DNA from: CAVSUR01 sp052143655
GTDB lineage: Bacteria > Actinomycetota > Actinomycetes > Streptosporangiales > Streptosporangiaceae
Length of the DNA stretch: 7,913 bases
Assembly (NCBI GenBank): GCA_052143655.1
Contig: JBKQSL010000397.1
Span: 1-7,913, forward strand
Direction of reading: 5' to 3'
Part shown: piece after piece, positions 1 to 5,624 of the stretch
Numbering within the stretch: position 1 is the first letter of the stretch
How the letters are laid out: each line of letters starts with the position of its first letter
Position numbers and translations under genes: made by a program
The notes under the pieces: generated by a model
The model's input: the letters and a program-made list of their open reading frames with translations, nothing else
Told to the model about the DNA's origin: nothing
Databases searched by the model: none

Positions 1-48
<48 letters not shown>

Positions 49-110
49 TTGGGTGGCTGCCGCCGGAGTACCTTCGGCCCGCAGCGCCACGCCAGTGTAC
101 AAGAAAACGG

Positions 111-791
111 TCAGGCTACGTCGCCCGCCTCCGGGAGTGAGACAGGTTCCGGCAGCATCCCGATGTTGTGGGCCAGCAGCCGCCAGCGGCTGGCCCGGCG
201 GCCGACGACTGACCAGCTGCAGTTGCCCAGCGGGCCGAGCATCCGCTGCTCGGCGGAGACGCCGAGAAGCCGGGCGGCGCCCATGCCCAGGGCGGCCCCG
301 TGGCTGACCACCACGGCCAGCGCCCCGCCGTCCAGGCCGTCGGCAATGCGCTGCAGCGCCGCCGCGGCCCGGTCGGTGACCGCCTGCACGGACTCGCCGT
401 CGGGCGGGTCCCAGCTGCGGTATTGCTCGGGGTACTGCTCCCGGATCTCGACGTCGGTGAGCCCCTCCCAGGATCCGCCCGAGCGCTCCCGCAGGTCCTT
501 ATCGTGCTGGACCGGCAGCCCGGTCAGCCTGGCCAGCGCCCGGGCGGTCGCGGTGGCCCGCGACAGGTCGGAGGAGAAGATCGCCGTCGGCTGCAGCGCC
601 GCGATATGCCGGGCAGCGCGCAGCGCCTGCCGCCGCCCCTCGGCGTTCAGCGGGACGTCGCTCTGCCCCTGGAACCGCCGCTGGACGTTGTAGTCAGTCT
701 GGCCGTGCCGCCACAGCAGCAGGCGTACGACTTCACGGGAGCCGGGCCCTGTCCAGTGCGTGGGGCCGGTCTCCGGCGCGGGGCTGGTCAG
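111..791 (-). CDS. Histidine phosphatase family protein (phosphoglycerate-mutase-like), probable CTG start
   Basis: This is a 226-residue protein of the histidine phosphatase superfamily, which removes phosphate from small molecules or proteins through a phospho-histidine intermediate. The catalytic RHG motif (LLLWRHGQT) places the nucleophile His at about residue 29. An SxxSR motif gives Arg78, the acid/base Glu is near residue 102 (LRERSGG), and the second catalytic His is at 164 (VVVSHGAALG). All core residues are present. The substrate cannot be predicted. The start is uncertain. The only conventional in-frame start is GTG at 884, which lies 97 bases inside rsfS, has no visible Shine-Dalgarno sequence and would add 31 low-complexity residues. 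A CTG at 791 overlaps the rsfS TGA in a CTGA arrangement with GGGGG five bases upstream, typical of coupled genes, so I prefer it. An automated caller would probably report 111-884. The gene is cotranscribed with rsfS, the usual actinobacterial order. Confidence 0.88.
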   Translation of the reverse strand: MTSPAPETGPTHWTGPGSREVVRLLLWRHGQTDYNVQRRFQGQSDVPLNAEGRRQALRAARHIAALQPTAIFSSDLSRATATARALARLTGLPVQHDKDLRERSGGSWEGLTDVEIREQYPEQYRSWDPPDGESVQAVTDRAAAALQRIADGLDGGALAVVVSHGAALGMGAARLLGVSAEQRMLGPLGNCSWSVVGRRASRWRLLAHNIGMLPEPVSLPEAGDVA

Positions 792-1204
792 CGCAGCCCC
801 CGTTCGCCCCGGGCGGCGCCCGGCGCACCCGCTCCCCCGGCGACAGCCGGCTCGGGCAGCGGGATCACCGGGCAGTCCTTCCACAGCCGCTCGAGGGCGT
901 AATAGACGCGCTCCTCGGCGTGCTGAACGTGCACGACGATGTCGAGATAGTCGAGCAGGACCCAGCGGCCCTCCCGCTCGCCCTCACGCCGGACCGGCTT
1001 GGCGCCGGACTTGGCCAGCCGCTCCTCGATCGCATCGACAATCGACCGGACCTGGCGGTCGTTCGACGCCGAGCACAGCACGAACGCGTCAGTGATCACG
1101 AGCTGGTCACTGACGTCGTAGGCGATGATGTCGGAAGCGAGCTTGTCTGCTGCGGCTGCGGCGGCGATCTCCACGAGCTCGATGGCTCTTTCGGTGGCAG
1201 TCAC
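788..1204 (-). CDS. rsfS: Ribosomal silencing factor RsfS
   Basis: This 138-residue protein matches the RsfS/DUF143 family. RsfS binds ribosomal protein uL14 on the large subunit and blocks subunit joining, lowering translation in poor nutrient conditions. Family hallmarks are visible: the N-terminal helix ATERAIELVEIAAAAAADK, then DIIAYDVSDQLVITDAFVL, SNDRQVRSIVD, EGRWVLLDYLDIVVHV and YYALERLWKDCP. The last 25 or so residues are a Gly/Ala-rich tail of no clear function. I chose GTG 1204 because VTATERAIEL is where the family normally begins. AAGGAGG lies 13 bases upstream, which is rather far. A TTG at 1216 is in frame but sits almost on the ribosome site. The frame stays open upstream to 1330, but those residues do not look like RsfS. 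In many actinobacteria nadD precedes rsfS; here a divergent gene lies upstream instead. Confidence 0.95.
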   Translation of the reverse strand: MTATERAIELVEIAAAAAADKLASDIIAYDVSDQLVITDAFVLCSASNDRQVRSIVDAIEERLAKSGAKPVRREGEREGRWVLLDYLDIVVHVQHAEERVYYALERLWKDCPVIPLPEPAVAGGAGAPGAARGERGLR

Positions 1205-1466
1205 GTGGGCCGGCAATCCTCCTTCAGCAGGAACGGCATCCTGCCTGTCGCTACCCAGCCGCCGACGCAGGCCGGGCGTGTTCAGGGTACCGCGCCCGCG
1301 CGGCTCCTGCCGAGCAGCGGACCGCGACAAGCTGCCCGCTGTCCGACTGAGCGCCCGGACTATTTGCCAATTCGGCCCCGAAATCTCACCGCACGATACA
1401 AATATTGTGGCCGGTACTGTAGGCCGGACCGAGCAGCAGCAGCGGCGCCTCGCCGCGGGGAGTGAA
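1205..1466. promoter_or_regulatory. Divergent intergenic region with an AT-rich stretch
   Basis: These 262 bases separate rsfS (minus) from the zinc-ribbon gene (plus) and must hold the start signals for both. The segment 1360-1420 is clearly richer in A and T than its surroundings and includes ACAAATATTGT at 1398-1408, with ACAA/TTGT inverted arms, and TACTGT at 1415-1420. I could not pair a good -35 with a -10 on either strand, so this is a probable promoter zone rather than a mapped promoter. The ribosome site for the plus gene is GGGGAG at 1457-1462. Confidence 0.35.
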
Positions 1467-2603
1467 GTGCGACATTGCCGCCAGTGCGGTCACCAGCTGA
1501 AGCAGGCCACGCAATTCTGCACCAGCTGCGGAGCTGCCGACCACGACAGCGGGCCCGACGTGACCGGCGACAACGCCGGATTCGCCGTCAGCCCCGGATC
1601 GCCGGCATCCCCGCAGCCCTGGGCCGCTGGCGATCAGCCGGCCGACCTGCCGACCGAGACGTTCCCGGCGGCCGCACGGTGGCCGGCGCCGGGTGCCGCG
1701 CCCTGGCCAGCGCCGGGTGACCCGCGCAGGCCTACGCCAGGTGCGGCACCCCGCCCGGGGCCAGGTGACCCGCGCAGGCCTACACCAGGTGCGGCACCCC
1801 GCCCGGGGCCAGGTGACCCGCGCTGGCCGGGGCCGAGTAGTGCCGCGGATCGCTCCGGGACCCCGCGCAGGCCGAGCGGCCGCTACGCGGTCCCGGCCGC
1901 CACCCCCGGCTCCGTGGATCCTGCCCCGCCCTACCCCAGCTGGCCGGACGCGGCTCAGCGGGCGGCCAGGCGCCGCCGTTCCCGCTGGCCGATGGCGGCC
2001 GGGCTGGCCGTGGCGCTGGCCGTGGCCGGGGTTGTGGCCGCGCTGATCGTGCTGCGCTCGCCAGTTGGCCACCAGGCGGCGGCCGGGGCTCGCGACTCGC
2101 GGCACACCGCAGGCTCCGCCGCCGGGACAGCAACTGCGACGCCGTCGGCGCACCCGCCGGTTCGGCAGGCAGCCGGGGCGCTGTCCGCGCTGCTGGCGAA
2201 CAGCGTGCGGGAGCGCCGCTCCGTCGTGTCGGCCGCCGGCGACGTCAGCCGCTGCGGTCCCGGGCTGAACCAGGATGCGCGGGCCTTCACCGCCGCCGCC
2301 GCGTCGCGGCAGCACCTGCTGACTCAGCTCTCGGCTCTCCCGCACCGTTCCGCGCTGTCGCCGGCGATGCTCTCGGCGCTGACCCGCGGCTGGCGGGCGT
2401 CGGCGCAGGCGGACCGGGATTTCGCCCGCTGGGCCCGCGACGAGGCCGGCGGCTGCATCCGCAACGACCACGCTGACCCCGGCTACCGGGCCGCGGCCGG
2501 TCCCGACGAGCTGGCTACCGCCGAGAAGAAAATCTTCGTCCGGCGGTGGAACCCGATCGCGAGCAGATACGGGCTGCCGGCCTACCAGTGGGACCAGCTG
2601 TAA
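1467..2603 (+). CDS. Zinc-ribbon, proline-rich, single-pass membrane protein of unknown function
   Basis: A 378-residue protein. Domains in order: an N-terminal zinc ribbon with Cys4/Cys7 and Cys18/Cys21 (CRQCG and CTSCG); a long Pro/Gly/Ala/Arg linker at about 40-160 containing 16-residue repeats (GDPRRPTPGAAPRPGP); a basic stretch RRRRSR at 168-173; one membrane helix at about 176-196; a Ser/Thr/Ala-rich spacer; and a helical C-terminal domain at about 233-378. The basic residues before the helix predict a cytoplasmic N-terminus and an external C-terminus. The external domain has only two Cys (263 and 330), which could form a disulfide, and ends in a motif like FVRRWNPIASRYGLPAY. I recall this ending in other actinobacterial hypothetical proteins, but have not checked it. 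The start is GTG 1467, with GGGGAG four bases upstream and the zinc ribbon beginning at residue 4. Function is unknown; sensing or anchoring at the envelope is only a guess. Confidence 0.85.
   Translation: MRHCRQCGHQLKQATQFCTSCGAADHDSGPDVTGDNAGFAVSPGSPASPQPWAAGDQPADLPTETFPAAARWPAPGAAPWPAPGDPRRPTPGAAPRPGPGDPRRPTPGAAPRPGPGDPRWPGPSSAADRSGTPRRPSGRYAVPAATPGSVDPAPPYPSWPDAAQRAARRRRSRWPMAAGLAVALAVAGVVAALIVLRSPVGHQAAAGARDSRHTAGSAAGTATATPSAHPPVRQAAGALSALLANSVRERRSVVSAAGDVSRCGPGLNQDARAFTAAAASRQHLLTQLSALPHRSALSPAMLSALTRGWRASAQADRDFARWARDEAGGCIRNDHADPGYRAAAGPDELATAEKKIFVRRWNPIASRYGLPAYQWDQL
1716..1823 (+). repeat. 48-bp in-frame tandem repeat (2.25 copies)
   Basis: Two full units, 1716-1763 and 1764-1811, differ by a single base (tacgcc versus tacacc). 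A third begins at 1812 and matches for 12 bases before diverging. Each unit encodes the 16 residues GDPRRPTPGAAPRPGP in the cytoplasmic linker of the zinc-ribbon protein. A more diverged unit (WPAPGAAPWPAPGDPR) precedes it. The length is a multiple of three, so copy-number change would keep the frame. Confidence 0.93.
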
Positions 2604-2612
2604 CGCCAGCCG

Positions 2613-2630
2613 GCTGCGGCGGTCCGCAGC
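2613..2630 (+). terminator. GC-rich hairpin after the zinc-ribbon gene
   Basis: A perfect 7-bp stem GCTGCGG/CCGCAGC with the loop CGGT begins nine bases after the TAA at 2601-2603. There is no T run, as is common for actinobacterial terminators, so termination is inferred from position and stability. Its left arm lies within a 14-bp direct repeat (GCCGGCTGCGGCGG at 2609-2622 and again at 2639-2652). Confidence 0.5.
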
Positions 2631-2641
2631 GGCGCGCGGCC

Positions 2642-2657
2642 GGCTGCGGCGGCAGCC
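2642..2657 (+). terminator. Second GC hairpin in tandem
   Basis: A perfect 6-bp stem GGCTGC/GCAGCC closes a GGCG loop, 11 bases after the first hairpin. It reuses the second copy of the direct repeat as its left arm. It ends directly against the candidate -35 TTGACG, so it separates the zinc-ribbon transcript from the promoter of the kinase gene. Confidence 0.4.
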
Positions 2658-2686
2658 TTGACGCCGGTCAGCAGAGCGGGTAATGC
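2658..2686 (+). promoter_or_regulatory. Candidate housekeeping sigma promoter for the kinase gene
   Basis: TTGACG at 2658-2663 is an excellent -35 element. With a 17-base spacer it is followed by TAATGC at 2681-2686, a moderate -10 element. Transcription would start near 2693, giving a leader of roughly 60 bases before GTG 2753. The -10 lacks the final T of the consensus, so this is a prediction only. Confidence 0.45.
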
Positions 2687-2752
2687 TCAAAACGCCCTAG
2701 TTCGCGAGCCGTCATAGCGGTGCGACACTGCTGTCGCAGAATCGGAGGGCAC

Positions 2753-4621
2753 GTGCCCGCCTGCCCGCCTGCCCCCGGGCTCCCGCAGGGCAGCAACGAC
2801 ATGGCCGCCCGGGCCGCCGGGCTGGTGGCCGTGGCGGAGGACCTGGCGGGCGAGTTCTCGCTGCGGCCCCTGCTGCAGCGGATCCTGCGGCGGTGCACCG
2901 AGCTGCTCGACTGCGACGCGGGATCGATCTGCAGCGTGGACGAGGCCGCCGGCACCTACCGCAAGGAGGCGGACATCGGCGTGGCCTGCCAGTCAGGCCG
3001 GGTCTTCCCGCTGACCGAGGGCATGACCGGGGCGGTCGTGGCCCGCCGCGGCCCGCTGTGGTTCGCCCGCTACGACGATGTCCCCGGCGGCCACGTCGCC
3101 GACCAGGAACGCGCGACACTGCGCGGGGTCATCGGCGTGCCGCTGGAGTGGCGGGGGCGGATCATCGGCGCGTGCGTCGTGTTCAGCCGGGATGACAGCC
3201 GGGTGTTCGGGCCGCCCGACGCGGAACTGCTCCAGCTGTTCGCCAGGCATGCGGCGATCGCCCTCGCCAACGCGCATATGCACGAGGTGGCCGAGGAGCG
3301 GGCCCGGGCCGAGGCGGCAGCAGCCGAGCGCGACCGGCTGCTCGCCGAGGTGCACGACACCATCACCCAGCGGCTGGTGAGCATCCGGGTGCACCTGGAC
3401 AGCGCCGAGGACGGCCTGGCCCCCGCGGCCGGCCGGGACCGGGCCGACGGCGAGATCGACGCCGCGGTCGCGCACCTGCGGCAGGCCAGCACCGCGGCAC
3501 GGGACGCCCTGGCCGAGGCGAGGCTCACCCTGCTCGGCCTGGCGAACGCCCCGCTGGACGGCCGCACCCTCGACGACGCACTGGGCTCGGAGGCGGCCTG
3601 GGCGCAGAGCATCGGCCGTCTTGAGGTCAGGTTCGTGTCCGCGGGACAGGCGGCCGCGCTGGACGAGCGGCTAACCCGCGAGGTCGTGCGGGTAGCCCGG
3701 GAGGCACTGACCAACATCGTGCGGCACGCGGAGGCGACGTCGGTCCGGCTCGGCCTGCTGTACGAGGGGGCCTCGGTGTCGCTGCTGGTGCAGGACGACG
3801 GCCAGGGTTTCGACCCGGCTTCCGGCTGGCAGGGCGACCGGTTCGGGCTGCGCGCCATGACCGAGCGCGCGCGCCAGCTCGGCGGCACCGTGGAGGTCGA
3901 CTCGCTGGCAGGATGGGGCACCAGGATCCGCGCCCGCTTCCCGTACCTGCCGGAGGCGCAGCAGGCGAGCCAGGGGCTGCGCGTCCTGATCGCCGCCTGG
4001 CGTCCCGTGCTGCGGGCCGGGCTCGCCCGGCTGCTGTCCTGGACAGAGCCAGGGATCGAGGTGGTCGGCGAGGCCGCGACCGCCGAGCAGGCGGTGGCGG
4101 CCTGCCAGGACCTGCGGCCCGACGTGGCACTAGTGGACCTGAGCCTGCCGACCGCCGACGGTTCCGTGCTGCGGCACGATCACCGGCCCGGCGTGACCGG
4201 CATCCTGCTCGCGCGCAGCCCCGGCCTCGCGGTAGTGGGGCTGTGCGAGGCCGGCGACGACGAGCAGGTCGCCGACGCGATGCGGGCCGGTGCGCGGGGC
4301 TGCGTGGATGCCGCCTCGGACGGGCCGGAGCTAGCCCGGGCGGTGGTGGCGGCGGGCCGCGGCCAGGCGATCCTGTCTGGCCTGGTGCTCGGCCGACTGC
4401 ACCGCGGCCTGCGGGCCGACGACCTCGAGCCGGGGCTGACCGTGCGCGAGCGGGAGGTGCGCGGCCTGATGGTGCAGGGCCTGCCCGACAAGATCATCGC
4501 CGAGCGGCTGGTGCTGTCGGTGAAGACGGTGGAAAAGCACGTCAGCGCCGTGCTGCGGAAGACCGGCGCGCGCAACCGCACCGAACTCGCCGCGCTGGCC
4601 GGGCGCGGCCGCCCGCGCTGA
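2753..4621 (+). CDS. Fused GAF sensor histidine kinase / pseudo-receiver / LuxR-type HTH regulator
   Basis: A 622-residue cytoplasmic protein joining a NarL-type kinase and its regulator in one chain, with no membrane segment. Domains: GAF at about 24-174; a charged coiled-coil linker at about 177-200; a HisKA_3 dimerisation domain with the H-box EVHDTITQ (His201); an HATPase domain with the N-box REALTNIVRHAEA (Asn321), DDGQGF (G1) and FGLRAM (G2); a receiver-like domain at about 409-540; and a LuxR HTH at about 560-615 (LTVREREV, LSVKTVEKHVSAVL). The receiver keeps the phospho-acceptor Asp462 (VALVDLSLP). Its acidic pair is replaced (LIAAWRP), Cys replaces the usual Thr/Ser after beta-4 (VVGLCEA), and the usual Lys is absent (GCVDAA), so it may not be phosphorylated normally. 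GTG 2753 was chosen for GGAGG four bases upstream; GTG 2720 and ATG 2801 are alternatives. The gene lies 117 bases before the sugar-phosphate operon and probably controls it. The ligand is unknown. Confidence 0.9.
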   Translation: MPACPPAPGLPQGSNDMAARAAGLVAVAEDLAGEFSLRPLLQRILRRCTELLDCDAGSICSVDEAAGTYRKEADIGVACQSGRVFPLTEGMTGAVVARRGPLWFARYDDVPGGHVADQERATLRGVIGVPLEWRGRIIGACVVFSRDDSRVFGPPDAELLQLFARHAAIALANAHMHEVAEERARAEAAAAERDRLLAEVHDTITQRLVSIRVHLDSAEDGLAPAAGRDRADGEIDAAVAHLRQASTAARDALAEARLTLLGLANAPLDGRTLDDALGSEAAWAQSIGRLEVRFVSAGQAAALDERLTREVVRVAREALTNIVRHAEATSVRLGLLYEGASVSLLVQDDGQGFDPASGWQGDRFGLRAMTERARQLGGTVEVDSLAGWGTRIRARFPYLPEAQQASQGLRVLIAAWRPVLRAGLARLLSWTEPGIEVVGEAATAEQAVAACQDLRPDVALVDLSLPTADGSVLRHDHRPGVTGILLARSPGLAVVGLCEAGDDEQVADAMRAGARGCVDAASDGPELARAVVAAGRGQAILSGLVLGRLHRGLRADDLEPGLTVREREVRGLMVQGLPDKIIAERLVLSVKTVEKHVSAVLRKTGARNRTELAALAGRGRPR

Positions 4622-4646
4622 GCACCTCGGCCGCGCCGGGCTGGTA

Positions 4647-4681
4647 GGGGAAGCCCGCACCGCAAACGGGGGTTTCCCCCG
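4647..4681 (+). promoter_or_regulatory. Two mutually exclusive hairpins in the operon leader
   Basis: Between the kinase stop and the aldolase start, CGGGGG/CCCCCG (4667-4672 and 4676-4681) forms a 6-bp stem with a TTT loop. The same bases can pair differently: GGGGAA (4647-4652) with TTCCCC (4674-4679), and CCCG (4654-4657) with CGGG (4667-4670). Both structures cannot form together. This could be a plain terminator, an attenuator, or, as the GGGGAA/TTCCCC inverted repeat in DNA, a protein-binding site for the neighbouring regulator. I saw no good promoter hexamers in 4622-4725. Confidence 0.4.
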
Positions 4682-4725
4682 ATCCTGACGGCCTGCCATG
4701 CGGCATAGCGTCGGCGGTATCCCGC

Positions 4726-4733
4726 AAGGAGGT
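4726..4733 (+). promoter_or_regulatory. Full-length Shine-Dalgarno site of the aldolase gene
   Basis: AAGGAGGT is fully complementary to the 3' end of 16S rRNA and lies five bases before GTG 4739, fixing that start. It is the strongest ribosome site in the window, which suggests that the first gene of the operon is made in quantity. Confidence 0.85.
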
Positions 4734-4738
4734 CCTGT

Positions 4739-5599
4739 GTGCCTGTCGTGCCGCTCAAGGAGATCGTCGACCGGGCGTTCGCCCAGCGCTACGGCGTCGC
4801 GGCGATCAACATCGTCAACGCACTGAGCCTGGAGGCCGTGCTCGCGGCCGCGGTGGAGCAGCGCTCCCCCGTCATCATCCAGACATCGGTGAAGACGGTC
4901 CGGTCCATCGGCGCCGACCTGCTGTTCGCCATGTGGCGGGAGCTGACGGCGGGCATCGAGGTGCCGGTCAGCCTGCACCTGGACCACTGCCCGGACCGGG
5001 CCTTCATCAGCATGTGCCTGAAGAAGGGCTGGAACTCGGTCCTGTTCGACGCATCGGCCCTGCCGGTGGAGGAGAACCTGAAGCAGACCATGCAGGTGGT
5101 AGCCGAGGCGCGGTCCTGCAGAGCGCACGTGGAAGGCGAGATCGAGTCCATCACCGGGGTCGAGGACGACATCGGCTCCGACGAGGAGGCCGCGCGCCAG
5201 TCGCTGCCGGTGGCGCTGGACTTCATCCGCCGCACCGGCGTCGACGTCTTCGCGCCGGCGATCGGCAACGCGCACGGCTTGTACCGCGCGGAGCCGCACC
5301 TGGACGCCCAGCGGGTCTCCGACATCGTGGCCGCGATCCCGATCCCCATCGCCCTGCACGGCGGCACGGGAATGACCGACGCCCAGTTCACCGACCTGAT
5401 CGCGCGCGGCTGCGCGAAGGTGAACATCTCCACCGCGCTCAAGGTCACCTTCATGAAGTCCAGCCTGGAGTTCCTGCGCGGGGCGGAGCAGCGCGACAGC
5501 TGGGACCCGCCGTCGCTGTTCACCGCGGTGCGAGCCACGGTGAAGGACATGGCCGCCGATCACATGCGCCGCTTCGGCAGCGTCGGCAAGGCCTGGTGA
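4739..5599 (+). CDS. Class II ketose-bisphosphate aldolase (fructose-bisphosphate / tagatose-bisphosphate aldolase family)
   Basis: A 286-residue zinc-dependent aldolase that reversibly joins DHAP to an aldehyde or cleaves a ketose (bis)phosphate. Family hallmarks: the N-terminal AINIVNALSLEAVLAAA; HLDHC with catalytic Asp82 and zinc ligand His83; VEGEIESITG with Glu134; NAHG with zinc ligand His179; and LHGGTG with zinc ligand His207 and the phosphate-binding loop. The end of the barrel, KVNISTALK, is also present. The length is close to that of the GatY/KbaY/FbaA-type short enzymes. Sequence alone does not give the aldehyde partner. Fructose 1,6-bisphosphate is the default, but the neighbours (a CbbY-like phosphatase and a DhaK/DhaL pair) allow other ketose bisphosphates. 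It is the first gene of the tight metabolic cluster and starts at GTG with a perfect ribosome site. Confidence 0.92.
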   Translation: MPVVPLKEIVDRAFAQRYGVAAINIVNALSLEAVLAAAVEQRSPVIIQTSVKTVRSIGADLLFAMWRELTAGIEVPVSLHLDHCPDRAFISMCLKKGWNSVLFDASALPVEENLKQTMQVVAEARSCRAHVEGEIESITGVEDDIGSDEEAARQSLPVALDFIRRTGVDVFAPAIGNAHGLYRAEPHLDAQRVSDIVAAIPIPIALHGGTGMTDAQFTDLIARGCAKVNISTALKVTFMKSSLEFLRGAEQRDSWDPPSLFTAVRATVKDMAADHMRRFGSVGKAW

Positions 5600-5624
5600 G
5601 CCGGGTATGGCGAGCCCGGCATGA
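5600..5624 (+). promoter_or_regulatory. Intercistronic hairpin and five-codon minicistron before the phosphatase
   Basis: GCCGGG (5600-5605) pairs with CCCGGC (5615-5620) around a nine-base loop and ends exactly against ATG 5621. No clear Shine-Dalgarno site is visible there. The loop carries another ATG (5607) that opens a five-codon frame (M-A-S-P-A) whose TGA (5622-5624) overlaps the phosphatase ATG as ATGA. This layout could couple phosphatase translation to ribosomes finishing the aldolase. That is an inference from the sequence. Confidence 0.4.

Noticed and set aside
49..110. Promoter for the tRNA gene between the phosphatase stop and the tRNA
   Set aside because: TTGTAC and TACTCC occur on the minus strand, but their spacing is far too long for a normal promoter.
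1205..1330. N-terminal extension of RsfS by up to 42 residues
   Set aside because: The extra residues do not resemble RsfS, and GTG 1204 gives the usual family N-terminus.
1125..1466. N-terminal extension of the zinc-ribbon protein back to 1125
   Set aside because: It would overlap rsfS antisense. The ribosome site and the zinc ribbon both fit GTG 1467.
1716..1823. Possible CRISPR array
   Set aside because: The 48-bp units are directly adjacent with no spacers and are in frame within a Pro-rich coding region.
1386..2690. Long minus-strand open frame (434 codons) opposite the zinc-ribbon gene
   Set aside because: The Arg/Pro/Gly-rich composition follows from the GC-rich complement. The plus frame has a zinc ribbon, a membrane helix and a ribosome site, whereas this one has nothing recognisable.
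5597..5623. Readthrough of the aldolase TGA into the phosphatase, which is in the same frame
   Set aside because: Both proteins are complete without it. The 21-base gap encodes nothing recognisable, and a shared frame occurs by chance one time in three.
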